Origin: Streptomyces sp. NA04227
Lineage (GTDB): Bacteria > Actinomycetota > Actinomycetes > Streptomycetales > Streptomycetaceae
DNA: 64,000 nt
Assembly (NCBI RefSeq): GCF_013364195.1
Contig: NZ_CP054918.1
Span: 2,469,001 to 2,533,000, forward strand
Reading direction: 5' to 3'
The translations under genes and the position numbers were made by a program. Positions 35,937 through 46,314 of the stretch are shown here, in pieces. Under the pieces are notes generated by a model. The model was not told where the DNA came from, did no database searches, and was given only the letters and a program-made list of their open reading frames with translations. Each line of letters opens with the position of its first letter. Position 1 is the stretch's first letter.

Positions 35937-36704
35937 CTAGGGAACGCTGACCACCACCGTCTTGGCCGCCTTGTCGTGCAGGCCCTGCTTGTAGGGCTTG
36001 TCGAAGAAGCTCCAGCCGCCGCAGATGATCGTCCACACGCAGGCGCAGCAGAAGGCGAACGGGATCCACAGCACGGCCGCGCGCAGCAGCGAGGTCTGCA
36101 TGGACGGGGTCGAGCCGTTCTCCAGGTTGGCCACGCGCTGCTTCATCAGCCGCTTGCCCAGGGTCTGTCCCGTCTTGGCGATCAGCAGTGTGTCGTACGC
36201 GATGTAGAGCACGGCCGCGATCAGCGACTGCCCGAAGGACTCGCCGTACTCGACCTTGTCCGGGTCGACGTCGTAGGAGCCGACCGAGAAGAGCCAGCCG
36301 ATCAGCAGGACCACCGCGCCCACGATGATCATGTCGATCAGGCGGGCCAGCACCCGCTTGCCGGAGTCGGCAAGGGGCGGCATGCCCGCGAGCGGATCGC
36401 CGCCCGGCCCGCCGCCGTAGGGGCCGCCGCTGCCGTAGGGGTCCTGGCCGCCGGGACCGTAGGGTCCCCCACCACCACCGCCGTAGCCGCCCTGGCCACC
36501 GTTGTCGTAGGGGCCTCCGCCTCCCGACGGAGGCGGATCACCGTACGGCGAACCGCCCCCGGAACCGCCCGAGGAGGGCGGGGTGCTGAACGGCGTGCCG
36601 CCCTGCGGGGAGTCGTAGGGCGACGCACCACCCGGGGAAGGCTTGCGGAACGGGTCGTCTTCCGGCGGGTGGCCGGAGTTTCCCTGCGGCGGTTCATTGC
36701 TCAT
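35937..36704 (-). CDS. RDD-family membrane protein
   Basis: 255 residues. A Pro/Gly/Tyr-rich cytoplasmic lead (GGGGPYDNGGQGGYGGG-like, residues 1-105) precedes the RDD domain with RVLARLIDMIIVGAVVLLIGW (Arg-Asp of the first helix) and further helices, then a conserved GQTLGKRLMKQRV motif. RDD proteins include a Na+/H+ antiporter, but most have no assigned role. The C-terminal WSFFDKPYKQGLHDKAAKTVVV is typical of actinobacterial members. ATG 36704. Confidence 0.87.
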   Translation of the reverse strand: MSNEPPQGNSGHPPEDDPFRKPSPGGASPYDSPQGGTPFSTPPSSGGSGGGSPYGDPPPSGGGGPYDNGGQGGYGGGGGGPYGPGGQDPYGSGGPYGGGPGGDPLAGMPPLADSGKRVLARLIDMIIVGAVVLLIGWLFSVGSYDVDPDKVEYGESFGQSLIAAVLYIAYDTLLIAKTGQTLGKRLMKQRVANLENGSTPSMQTSLLRAAVLWIPFAFCCACVWTIICGGWSFFDKPYKQGLHDKAAKTVVVSVP

Positions 36705-36849
36705 GGCCCGAGTCGAACGCGAACCCCGCCCGGGCGCATCCGGCGCGGGGCCAAGCGGGGTACCCGGCGACCGGCCCCGTGGCCTACGGAGCGGGCGGCC
36801 CCGTGGCGGGATTCCGTGTCCCGCCCTTCGCCTCCCGCCCCTTCGTCGC

Positions 36850-38631
36850 TCAGCCCGCGACGAACGTACGCGCCGCCTTGTCGTGCCAGCACTGGCGCCA
36901 CGGGCGGTCGAACACGCACCACGCCAGGCCGATCACACCGATCACCAGGAGAGAGGGCACCGTGTGCGCCAGCCATCGCCGTACCGAGGCGCCGAAGCGC
37001 GGCGGCTCGTGGCCCTCGATGTCGCGTACGTCCAGACCGCACAGCTTCTTGCCCAGCGTGCGGCCCCACTTGGCGGTGGGCAGGGCCTCGTAGAGGAGAC
37101 CGGTGAGGAACAGGACGGCGAGGACGACGGCGAGGCTGACCGAGGTGGTGCCGTCGAGCAGCCAGACCGTCACGGTCTCGCCGGAGAGCTTGGCCTCGTC
37201 GATCTTGTCGTTGATGTGGTCGAGCGCCTGGGTGCCGAGCGGGACCGCGGCCAGCGCCGTGACCCCGCCGACCACCACGGTGTCGATCAGCCGCGCGAGC
37301 AGCCGCTTGCCGAGCGCCGCGGGCCGCCCGGCGGCCTGCGCCTGCGCGGCGGCCAGGAACGGGTCCTCCACCGGCGGCTTCCACGGCACCACCGGCGGCT
37401 CCGACTCGGCGCCGCCCTGCCCGCCCTGCTGATGCGGCCACCCGGCGGCCGGTCCGGGGAAGGACGCCTGGCCGGGGGCCTGGCCCGGTGCGGAGCCGAG
37501 GGGCTGGCCGGGTACGTGGCCCGAGGTCTGACCCGGTACGGAGCCCGGGATCTGGCCGGGGGCGGGCTGCTGGGCGGCCGGGGCGGAGGCGTTCGGGGCC
37601 GAGGGGTTCGAGGCCGAGGGGTTGGCCGTGTGCGCGGTGTTGGAGGCGGCGGCGTCGGGGGCGGTGGGCTTCGGCAGCCGGATCGCCATCGTGCCCTCGT
37701 TGGCGCTCGGCGAGCGCCCCTCGCGTGCGGCGGCACCGCCACGCGCACCCGAACCTGCCTTCTGCGCACCGGAGTTGGCGCCAGTGCTCTGAGATCCGGA
37801 GCCCTGGGATCCAGGGGCCTGCGTACCCGCGCCCTGGGAGCCGCTGCCCCAGGCCTGTCCCGCGGCGGGAGCCGTACCGCCGCCGGACACGGCGCCGGAG
37901 TCGGAGTCGCCACGGCCGGGAATCTCCGGGCGGCGGAACATCACGGTGCCCTCAAGGGCGGGCGCGCCGTCCGAACCCGCGCTCGGCAGCTCCGGGCGAC
38001 GTGCGCCGGGCTTGATGGCACGCATGGTGACCGTGCCGTCGCTGCGTACGTCGCCGTCGCCGGAGCCGGACGGGCCGCCGGGGGCCTGCCCCGTGGCGGG
38101 CGAACCCGCGCCACCGGCACCACCGGCACCACCGGTTCCGCGCGGATCGGCGACCGGAGCGGCGGAGCCCTGCGGCGCACCGGCACCAGCCGAAGTACCC
38201 CAGCCGACACGGGAGTCCTGCGCACCACCGAACCCGGCCTGACGGGTGGGGTCGGCACCCCACGAACCGCCCGCCGCGTTCGTCGTGTTCGCGGAGTTCG
38301 CCGTGTTCGCGGAGTTCGCCGCGTACGAGGCGCCGCTCTCCCCCGCCTCGCCCGTGCCCTGTTGCGGGAGGGCGCCGGTGGCCGGGCCGTTCTGCTGGCG
38401 GGCGGCGGCGGAGGGGTCCTCGTCGAAGAAGAGGGGGCCCGTCTCCTGTGCCGCGGGTACGCCCGCGCCGGGCGGGGCGGGCAGCGGGGTGCCGTCGGTG
38501 GGCGCCGGACGGCTGGTACCCGGAACCCAGGAGACACCGTTCCAGTACCGGACATATCCGGGAATGGAGGGGTCCGGGTAGTAACCCTCGCGGGGCCGTT
38601 CGTCGCCGGAGGCCGGTGTGGGGGCGCTCAT
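36850..38631 (-). CDS. RDD-family protein with DUF2510 and long disordered linker
   Basis: 593 residues. N-terminal DUF2510 motif GYYPDPSIPGYVRYWNGVSW, then about 370 residues of Gly/Ala/Pro/Ser-rich disorder, then an RDD domain (about 435-590) ending FDRPWRQCWHDKAARTFVAG. The linker contains three copies of a short motif, GTVTMR, GTVMFR and GTMAIR, each followed by basic residues and Pro, which may be phosphorylation or binding sites. Paralog of the next RDD protein with the same orientation. ATG 38631. Confidence 0.85.
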   Translation of the reverse strand: MSAPTPASGDERPREGYYPDPSIPGYVRYWNGVSWVPGTSRPAPTDGTPLPAPPGAGVPAAQETGPLFFDEDPSAAARQQNGPATGALPQQGTGEAGESGASYAANSANTANSANTTNAAGGSWGADPTRQAGFGGAQDSRVGWGTSAGAGAPQGSAAPVADPRGTGGAGGAGGAGSPATGQAPGGPSGSGDGDVRSDGTVTMRAIKPGARRPELPSAGSDGAPALEGTVMFRRPEIPGRGDSDSGAVSGGGTAPAAGQAWGSGSQGAGTQAPGSQGSGSQSTGANSGAQKAGSGARGGAAAREGRSPSANEGTMAIRLPKPTAPDAAASNTAHTANPSASNPSAPNASAPAAQQPAPGQIPGSVPGQTSGHVPGQPLGSAPGQAPGQASFPGPAAGWPHQQGGQGGAESEPPVVPWKPPVEDPFLAAAQAQAAGRPAALGKRLLARLIDTVVVGGVTALAAVPLGTQALDHINDKIDEAKLSGETVTVWLLDGTTSVSLAVVLAVLFLTGLLYEALPTAKWGRTLGKKLCGLDVRDIEGHEPPRFGASVRRWLAHTVPSLLVIGVIGLAWCVFDRPWRQCWHDKAARTFVAG

Positions 38632-38894
38632 GTCCGTCGTCCCGTATCTGCTCGGGGGTCTGCGTGAGGGTCCACATCTATCAGACCCGCGCGCATGAGC
38701 GGGCGCCCGTACGCGCGATGCCCACGATCCGGGCAACCGCCGTGTCCGCGCGGGCAGTCGGGCCGGTGCGTCCGCCCGGCGCGAGAAGCCGGAAAAAAAC
38801 TTTCCGAAACCCGCGTAATGCTTCGCCACCTGCGGTGTCTCACCTTGCACGGGCGCGGCCGAAGGGCTGCCCGCCGAAGAAAGGAAAGACCCTC

Positions 38895-39368
38895 ATGCAC
38901 AGCGTGGTGGAACGCGAACTCGAGCTGCATCTGGTGCTGTCGCCAGAGCGCAGCATCCCGGTACCGGCCCGGTTCACCTATCGCACGGACGACCCCTTCG
39001 CCGTCCACATCACCTTCCACATCGGCTCGGAGAGCCCGGTGCACTGGACCTTCGCCAGGGAACTGCTCGTGGAGGGCGTGTTCCGCCCGTGCGGCCAGGG
39101 CGACGTACGGGTGTGGCCGACCAAGTCGCAGGGCCGCAGCGTGGTGCTCATGGCACTCAGCTCGCCCGACGGCGACGCGCTGCTCGAGGCGCCGGCCGCC
39201 ATCGTCTCCGCCTGGCTGGAGCGGACCCTGAGGGTGGTTCCTCCGGGCTCTGAGGGCGAGCGGCTCCGCATTGACGACGGCCTCGCCGAGCTGCTCGCTC
39301 CCACTGTGGCCGACGACCTCTGGCTCAGCGACCCGTGGCAGCTGGACGACCAGCAGGACGGGGAGTGA
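38895..39368 (+). CDS. ssgG: SsgA-family sporulation/cell division regulator
   Basis: 157 residues. SsgA-like proteins act in septum placement and cell-wall maturation during sporulation in Streptomyces. Family segments: RFTYRTDDPFAVHITFH, VHWTFARELLVEGV, GDVRVWPTKSQGRSVVLMALSSPDGDALLEAP. The symbol ssgG rests on the remembered neighbourhood (beside RDD genes, an FAD oxidase and hppD in S. coelicolor) and is less certain than the family. ATG follows GAAAGGAAAG. Confidence 0.85.
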   Translation: MHSVVERELELHLVLSPERSIPVPARFTYRTDDPFAVHITFHIGSESPVHWTFARELLVEGVFRPCGQGDVRVWPTKSQGRSVVLMALSSPDGDALLEAPAAIVSAWLERTLRVVPPGSEGERLRIDDGLAELLAPTVADDLWLSDPWQLDDQQDGE

Positions 39369-39403
39369 GGCGGAGGTCCCGGAATGCGCCTGCGAGCAGC
39401 CGG

Positions 39404-40801
39404 TCAGAACAGCTTGCCCGGGTTGAGGATGTTCAGCGGGTCGAAGGCGTGCTTGACCGCCCGCTGCATCTCCAGGCCCACGGGCCCGAGTTCGCGTGCC
39501 AGCCACTCCTTCTTGAGTACGCCGACGCCGTGCTCCCCGGTGATGGTGCCGCCGAGGTCCAGGCCGAGGGCCATGATCTCGTCGAAGGACTCACGGGCGC
39601 GCCGGGACTCCTCGGCGTCGGAGGCGTCGAAGCAGACGGTGGGGTGGGTGTTGCCATCGCCCGCGTGGGCGCACACCCCGATGGTGAGGTCGTGCTTGTC
39701 CGCGATCCGCCGGACGCCTTCGAGGAGGTCGGCGAGCCGGGAACGCGGTACGCAGACGTCGTCGATCATCGTGGTGCCCTTGACCGCCTCCAGCGCGGTG
39801 AGCGACAACCGCCGTGCCTGGAGCAGCAGTTCGGACTCGGCCTGGTCCTCGGCCGGGACGACCTGGGTGGCACCGGCGGCCTCGCACAGGGCGCCGACCA
39901 CGGCGAGGTCGGCGGCCGGGTCACTGCTGTCGAAGGCGGCGAGCAGCAGCGCGTCGGTGCTCTCGGGAAGGCCCATCCGCGCGAAGGAGTTGACCGCGCG
40001 CAGCGTCGTACGGTCCATGAGTTCGAGCAGGGCGGGCGCCCCGGCCCGGCTGCCGTCCGGTGCCCCGGCGCCCATGATGGCGACCACCGCCTCGCAGGCG
40101 GCCCGGACACTGTCGAACTCGGCGGCGAGCACCAACTGCGGCGGCGGCGCGGGCCGCAGTCCGAGCACCGCCTTCACCACCACACCGAGGCTGCCCTCGG
40201 ACCCGACGAACAGCCGGGTCAGGTCGTATCCGGCGACGCCCTTCGCCGTGCGCCGCCCGGTGCTCATCAGGCGTCCGTCGGCGAGGACGACCTCCAGGCC
40301 GAGGACGTACTCCGCGGTGACCCCGTACTTGACGCAGCACAGCCCGCCCGAGGCGGTGCCGATGTTGCCGCCGATCGTGCACTGTTCCCAACTGGAGGGG
40401 TCCGGCGGGTAGAAGAGGCCCTCGGCGAGAACCGCCTTGGACAGGTCCGCGTTGATCACTCCCGGCTCGACGACCGCGATCCGGTCGACGGGGTTGATCT
40501 CCAGGATGCGGTCCATCTTCACCAGCGACAGGGCAATGGAGCCCGCGCTGGTGTTGGCCGCCCCGGAAAGGCCGCTGCGCGCGCCCTGCGGGACCACCGG
40601 CACCCGCAGTTCGGTCGCGGTGCGCATGATGTGCTGCACCTCTTCGACGGTGCGCGGCAAGGCGACCACGGCGGGTGGCTCGGAGTCGCAGAAGCTGGCC
40701 ATGTCGTTGGCGTAGGCGGCGGTGACATCGGGGTCGGTGAGGACCGCCCCGTCGGGCAGTCCGGCACGGAGGCGCTCGACGAGAGTGCTGCTCATGATCA
40801 C
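39404..40801 (-). CDS. FAD-binding oxidoreductase (GlcD/D-lactate dehydrogenase type)
   Basis: 465 residues. FAD_binding_4 domain with VVPQGARSGLSGAANTSAGSIALSL (pyrophosphate loop) and a C-terminal GlcD-type cap ending GEHGVGVLKKEWL...FDPLNILNPGKLF, with the conserved metal-binding His pair (CAHAGDGNTHP). It oxidises a 2-hydroxy acid; glycolate and D-lactate are the usual substrates. Start is uncertain: GTG 40801, with ATG 40795 and ATG 40807 in frame. Encoded 3' of hppD on the same strand. Confidence 0.88.
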   Translation of the reverse strand: MIMSSTLVERLRAGLPDGAVLTDPDVTAAYANDMASFCDSEPPAVVALPRTVEEVQHIMRTATELRVPVVPQGARSGLSGAANTSAGSIALSLVKMDRILEINPVDRIAVVEPGVINADLSKAVLAEGLFYPPDPSSWEQCTIGGNIGTASGGLCCVKYGVTAEYVLGLEVVLADGRLMSTGRRTAKGVAGYDLTRLFVGSEGSLGVVVKAVLGLRPAPPPQLVLAAEFDSVRAACEAVVAIMGAGAPDGSRAGAPALLELMDRTTLRAVNSFARMGLPESTDALLLAAFDSSDPAADLAVVGALCEAAGATQVVPAEDQAESELLLQARRLSLTALEAVKGTTMIDDVCVPRSRLADLLEGVRRIADKHDLTIGVCAHAGDGNTHPTVCFDASDAEESRRARESFDEIMALGLDLGGTITGEHGVGVLKKEWLARELGPVGLEMQRAVKHAFDPLNILNPGKLF

Positions 40802-40886
40802 ACCATGGCACCGGTCGCCTCCGCTGGGAAGCCATCGGCCGTCATCGGCGCCACGGTGTCCGCCCGCGCATGCCCGGCCCGCGCGC

Positions 40887-42086
<1,200 letters not shown>

Positions 42087-42117
42087 CTACGGGTGGGGTG
42101 GGGCCACTCCGGCCCTC

Positions 42118-42149
42118 GGTAAGGCGGACAAGAGGTAAGGCGGACAAGA
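42118..42149. repeat. perfect 16-bp direct repeat upstream of hppD
   Basis: Two adjacent identical copies of GGTAAGGCGGACAAGA (42118 and 42134). It lies about 80 bases upstream of the hppD start and could be an operator pair, but nothing shows that. Confidence 0.75.
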
Positions 42150-42222
42150 AGGCCGTTCAACCCGGCCTCGCCGCGCTCCTCAACAGAAGGGGACCGCTCT
42201 CCAGCGGGACGGGACCCGCTCC

Positions 42223-43020
42223 TCAGCAGGAGGGGACCCGCTGCCCCTTGTCCAGCGCGCTCAGCGACTGCACCGCGCCCTTGAGGTCGGTCACCGGGAT
42301 CAGCCGCAGCCCCTCGGGGAGCTCCGCCTCGGCCTGGTCGCACTCGTCCTTCGGGACCAGGAAGACGGTGGCTCCGTCGCGCCGGGCGGCCTGGGTCTTG
42401 AGTTCCACGCCGCCCACGGCGCCGACCTTGCCGTCGGCCGCGATGGTGCCGGTACCGGCGATCACGCGGCCACCGGTCAGATCGCCACCCGAGCCGTTGC
42501 CGTCGAGCTTGTCGACGATACCGAGCGCGAACAGCAGCCCCGCGCTCGGGCCGCCGACCCGGGCGAGCCGCAGCTCCACGTCGACCTTGCCGGGGTCCTC
42601 ACCGAGGTGCTTCAGGGCAGCCTGGGTGGCGGTGTCCTGCGACTTCTCCATCTGGTCGAGGTTGTGCCGCTCGATCTCCTCGGTGGTGTCGCCGCTCGGA
42701 TAGACCGAGTCGTACGGCATCACCGCGCGGTCCTCACGGAACCAGTTGTCCCAGACGTCGCCGAGGTCCACCCGGGTGCCCGGACCGGTCGCCACGATCG
42801 TCGTCATCAGCAGCCGGCCCTCGGTCTTGCGGGTCGGCGCACCGGAGATCGTGATCACCGGCTCACCCTTGTTGCTGCCGAGCACATCGGCCGTCGAACC
42901 GGGCTGCGCCACGGCGAACGGCAACGGCGCGAACACCGCCGTGGCGAGCAGCGCCACCACGGGCAGCGCGCAGACGGCCAGGATCTTGGGGCGGGAGAGG
43001 CGAGAGAGGCGGGAGAGCAC
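42223..43020 (-). CDS. membrane-anchored or secreted Lon-like (S16) protease domain protein
   Basis: 265 residues. A basic start and one hydrophobic helix (about 12-35, signal or anchor) precede a region of beta-strands and a C-terminal Lon-type proteolytic core: GGPSAGLLFALGIVDKL (catalytic Ser) and GTGTIAADGKVGAVGGVELKT (catalytic Lys). The dyad is complete. Related proteins usually carry a PDZ domain between anchor and S16 core; only about 90 residues separate them here, so a PDZ is at best truncated. No ATPase domain. Substrates unknown. Confidence 0.83.
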   Translation of the reverse strand: MLSRLSRLSRPKILAVCALPVVALLATAVFAPLPFAVAQPGSTADVLGSNKGEPVITISGAPTRKTEGRLLMTTIVATGPGTRVDLGDVWDNWFREDRAVMPYDSVYPSGDTTEEIERHNLDQMEKSQDTATQAALKHLGEDPGKVDVELRLARVGGPSAGLLFALGIVDKLDGNGSGGDLTGGRVIAGTGTIAADGKVGAVGGVELKTQAARRDGATVFLVPKDECDQAEAELPEGLRLIPVTDLKGAVQSLSALDKGQRVPSC

Positions 43021-43074
43021 GGGTCAAATCTAACGGGTGGGGGGTGCGGGGATTTCCGGGGCGGGTGCGGACTC

Positions 43075-43215
43075 TTCGCGGGCGTGGGCGTGCGGGGCTT
43101 TTCGCGGGCCTGGGCGTCGGGGCTTCGCCTGCCCGAGCGTGGGGGCTTTCGCCTGCCCGGGCGTGGGGGCTTTCGGGGTCCCGGGCGTGGGGGGGTTTTC
43201 GCGGGCCCGGGTGCC
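43075..43215. repeat. imperfect 24-bp tandem repeats
   Basis: About five to six units of the form TTCGCCTGCCCGGGCGTGGG plus GGCT, diverging at both ends, in the gap between the S16 and IclR genes. Two central units (about 43130-43177) differ by one base. Confidence 0.75.
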
Positions 43216-43222
43216 TGCCCGC

Positions 43223-43864
43223 TCAGCGCAGGGCGTCCGCCACCTCGCGGGCGGCCTCGACCACACGTACGCCGACCCGTTCGGGTACGGACTCGGCGAG
43301 CATGACCACGCCGACGCTGCCCTCTATACCGGTGACGCCGAGCAGCGGTGCCGCGGCGCCGCTGGCCCCGGCCTCCAACTCGCCGTGGGTGAGCGTGTAT
43401 CCGGGGTCCGCGCCGACGGCCTGGCGGGCGGCGAGTATCGCCCGGCCCGCCGCGCCCCGGTCCAGCGGGTGACGGAAACCGGCGCGGTAGGCGACGTGGT
43501 AGTCGGTCCAGGTCGGCTCCACCACGGCGACGGCGAGCGCCTCCGTACCGTCGACCAGGGTGAGATGCGCCGTGGCGCCGATGTCCTCGGCCAGGGACCG
43601 CAGCGCGGGCAGCGCGGCCTCCCGTACCAGTGGGTGGACCTGGCGGCCCAGCCTCAGCACACCGAGGCCGACCCGGGCCCGGCCACCGAGGTCGCGCCGG
43701 ACCAGGGCATGCTGTTCCAAGGTGGCGAGCAGCCGGTACACCACGGTCCGGTTCACCTCGAGCCGGTGGGACAGCTCGGTGACGGTCAGCCCGTGGTCGG
43801 TGTCGGCAAGCAGCTTGAGGACACGGAGTCCTCGGTCGAGCGTCTGGGATGTCTCCGCGGTCAC
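43223..43864 (-). CDS. IclR-family transcriptional regulator
   Basis: 213 residues, a little short for the family. Winged helix-turn-helix at residues 5-60 (LDRGLRVLKLLADTDHGLTV, RTVVYRLLATLEQ) and a C-terminal effector domain (GATAHLTLVDGTEALAV, DRGAAGRAILAAR, GVVMLAE). GTG 43864 has GAAGGAG eight bases upstream. It may act on neighbouring genes such as the divergent region or hppD, but no operator could be identified. Confidence 0.87.
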   Translation of the reverse strand: MTAETSQTLDRGLRVLKLLADTDHGLTVTELSHRLEVNRTVVYRLLATLEQHALVRRDLGGRARVGLGVLRLGRQVHPLVREAALPALRSLAEDIGATAHLTLVDGTEALAVAVVEPTWTDYHVAYRAGFRHPLDRGAAGRAILAARQAVGADPGYTLTHGELEAGASGAAAPLLGVTGIEGSVGVVMLAESVPERVGVRVVEAAREVADALR

Positions 43865-44327
43865 GACGCCCACTCCTTCGTAGTGAGTCGACGGCCCCTG
43901 CTGGAGACGTTGCCTGTCCCAGGACGACGCGCGGTCAGAGGCCGCCGGACGGTGGACGGCCAGGAGCAATTTCCGGCCGCCCAGGACCGGCTGCGCTCCG
44001 CGGCGGCGCTGCCACGGGGCGTGTGCGTAGCGGGACAGTAGCGAGCGGGGTTCGGTCAGCGGAAGACTTGGTCCAGAATCCGGGCAGACCAAAGATCACG
44101 TGCGTGGCTGATTGTCCCGTTGTGCACAGGGGGCAAGTTGATGGCACGGGGGGCCAGCTTCTCCAACTGGCCCGCGGGGGCGCGTTCGACGGACGGCAGC
44201 GAAGTCCGGTAGCCCCCGTGTCTCCTGCCCCGCGGGGGCCCGGCTCGCACCGGGAGGGCGGGCGGAGTGACCGCTCTCACTCCCGCCGCCCGGAACGCGG
44301 CGGATCCGCGCCGGGCGGGCCCGGCGC
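43865..44327. other. intergenic region with terminator-like hairpin
   Basis: 463 bases. Near 44285-44325 nested inverted repeats (CCGCCCGG with CCGGGCGG, then CGCGG with CCGCG) lie just after the helicase stop on the minus strand and probably end its transcript. The rest holds the IclR promoter side. No gene supported. Confidence 0.55.
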
Positions 44328-46115
44328 TCAGCGCATCCGGGTCGCCCACTCCTGCACCTTGGCGATGCGCTGACGGATCTGGTTCGCGGTGGCCTCCGCG
44401 CTGGGCGGGCCGCCGCAGACCCGGCGCAGCTCGGTGTGGATCACGCCGTGCGGCTTGCCGCTCTGGTGTACGTACGCGCCCACCATCGTGTTCAACTGCT
44501 TGCGCAGTTCGAGCAGTTCCTTGTGCGAGACCACCGGGCGGCGCTCGGCGGGCAGTTCGAGGAGGTCGGCCTCCTCGTCGGGCTTCTTGCGGCTGTGCGC
44601 GATCTGCCGTGCCTGCCGCCGCTGGAGCAGCATCTGGACCTGGTCGGGTTCCAGCAGTCCGGGTATGCCGAGGTAGTCCTGCTCCTCCTCGCTGCCCGGG
44701 TGCGCCTGCATACCGAACTCGGCGCCGTCGTAGAGAACCCGGTCGAAGACGGCGTCGGACTCCAACGCCTCGAAGGGGAGCGTGTCCTGCTCTCCGGTGT
44801 CCTCGTCCTGTTCCCGGTTGGCCTCCTCCATCTCCTTCTCGGATTCGGCGTACGGGTCCTCTTCGCTCTCCTTCTTCGGCTTGTCGAGGACGTGGTCGCG
44901 CTCGACCTCCATCTCGTTCGCGAAGCCGAGCAGGTCCGGGATGGTCGGCAGGAAGACGGACGCGGTCTCGCCGCGCCTGCGGGAGCGTACGAAACGGCCC
45001 ACGGCCTGCGCGAAGAACAGCGGGGTGGAGATGGTGGTCGCGTACACGCCGACCGCGAGCCGCGGTACGTCGACGCCCTCGGACACCATCCGCACCGCGA
45101 CCATCCAGCGGGCCTCGTTGCCCGCGAACTCGTCGATACGGTCCGAGGCGCCGTTGTCGTCGGAGAGCACCACGGTCGCCTTGGTCCCGGTGATCTCCCG
45201 GATCAGCTTGGCGTACGCGCGGGCCGAGTCCTGGTCGGAGGCGATGACAAGGCCACCCGCGTCCGGGATGCCCTTCCTGACCTCGGTCAGCCGGTGGTCC
45301 GCGGCGCGCAGCACATTGGGCATCCAGTCGCCGCGCGCATCGAGCGCGGTACGCCAGGCCTGCGAGATCGCGTCCTTGGTCATCGGCTCGCCGAGCCGGG
45401 CCGCGATCTCGTCGCCCGCCTTGGTCCGCCAGCGCATATTGCCGCTGTAGGAAAGGAAGATGACCGGCCGGACCACGCCGTCGCCGAGCGCGCTGCCGTA
45501 CCCGTACGTGTAGTCGGCGGCGGACCGCCGGATGCCGTCGTTGCCCTCCTCGTACCGCACGAACGGGATCGGGTTGGTGTCCGAACGGAACGGCGTACCG
45601 GTCAACGCGAGGCGCCGGGTGGCCGGTTCGAACGCCTCCAGACACGCCTCGCCCCAGGACTTGGAGTCACCGGCGTGGTGGATCTCGTCGAGGATCACCA
45701 GGGTCTTGCGCTGCTCGACCCGGTTGCGGTGCAGCATCGGCCGTACCCCGACACCCGCGTACGTGATGGCGATGCCCTGGTACTCGCGGCTGAGCGGCCC
45801 CGCGCTGTACTCGGGGTCCAGCTTGATCCCGATCCGCGCCGCCGCCTCGGCCCACTGCTTCTTCAGATGCTCGGTCGGCGCGACCACGGTCACCTGCTGC
45901 ACGACGTGGTGGTGCAGCAGCCAGGAGGCCAGGGTGAGCGCGAAGGTCGTCTTACCGGCCCCGGGCGTCGCGACGGCGAGAAAGTCCCGCGGCTGCTCCT
46001 GGATGTACCGGTCCATCGCCCCCTGCTGCCAGGCACGCAGCTTGCCCGCCGTACCCCACGGGGCACGGCCGGGGAAGGCGGGTGAGAGGTGCGAGGAGGT
46101 GGTGGTGGTAGTCAC
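44328..46115 (-). CDS. superfamily 2 DEAD/DEAH helicase
   Basis: 595 residues. Walker A in VATPGAGKTTFALT (about 48-60), DEAH-type box ILDEIHHAG, motif III LTGTPFRSD, then a helicase C domain with TTISTPLFFAQAVGRFVRS (motif VI). A Glu-rich segment (about 425-450) interrupts the C-terminal half, which ends in a helical region with a VCGGPPSAEATANQIRQRI motif. Type III-restriction-like ATPase core without a nuclease motif. Function: DNA or RNA remodelling; the precise role is unknown. ATG 46115. Confidence 0.88.
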   Translation of the reverse strand: MTTTTTSSHLSPAFPGRAPWGTAGKLRAWQQGAMDRYIQEQPRDFLAVATPGAGKTTFALTLASWLLHHHVVQQVTVVAPTEHLKKQWAEAAARIGIKLDPEYSAGPLSREYQGIAITYAGVGVRPMLHRNRVEQRKTLVILDEIHHAGDSKSWGEACLEAFEPATRRLALTGTPFRSDTNPIPFVRYEEGNDGIRRSAADYTYGYGSALGDGVVRPVIFLSYSGNMRWRTKAGDEIAARLGEPMTKDAISQAWRTALDARGDWMPNVLRAADHRLTEVRKGIPDAGGLVIASDQDSARAYAKLIREITGTKATVVLSDDNGASDRIDEFAGNEARWMVAVRMVSEGVDVPRLAVGVYATTISTPLFFAQAVGRFVRSRRRGETASVFLPTIPDLLGFANEMEVERDHVLDKPKKESEEDPYAESEKEMEEANREQDEDTGEQDTLPFEALESDAVFDRVLYDGAEFGMQAHPGSEEEQDYLGIPGLLEPDQVQMLLQRRQARQIAHSRKKPDEEADLLELPAERRPVVSHKELLELRKQLNTMVGAYVHQSGKPHGVIHTELRRVCGGPPSAEATANQIRQRIAKVQEWATRMR

Positions 46116-46254
46116 GGTCTCCGGTGGGGGTCGCGGTTCGCGTCGGTCCCGGGGAGGGACCGGGCCACCCTACCGGGGCGCACCCGCGCGCCGGGTCCGG
46201 CGAGCCCCGGGGGCACGCGGGTGCGATTTAGTTCACGTTCCCGTGCGCGTTTTC

Positions 46255-46297
46255 ACGTCGCTTCCCGTCGCTTTCCCGTCGCCTTCCCGTCGCTCAG
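46255..46297. repeat. 11-bp tandem repeats near the doc stop
   Basis: Four copies of a TTCCCGTCGCT-like unit ending about 18 bases beyond the doc stop codon. Confidence 0.75.
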
Positions 46298-46314
46298 GGA
46301 GGGGAACCGGCCGT

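Noticed and set aside
43075..43215. CRISPR array
   Set aside because: 24-bp units are contiguous and drift; no unique spacers or cas genes.
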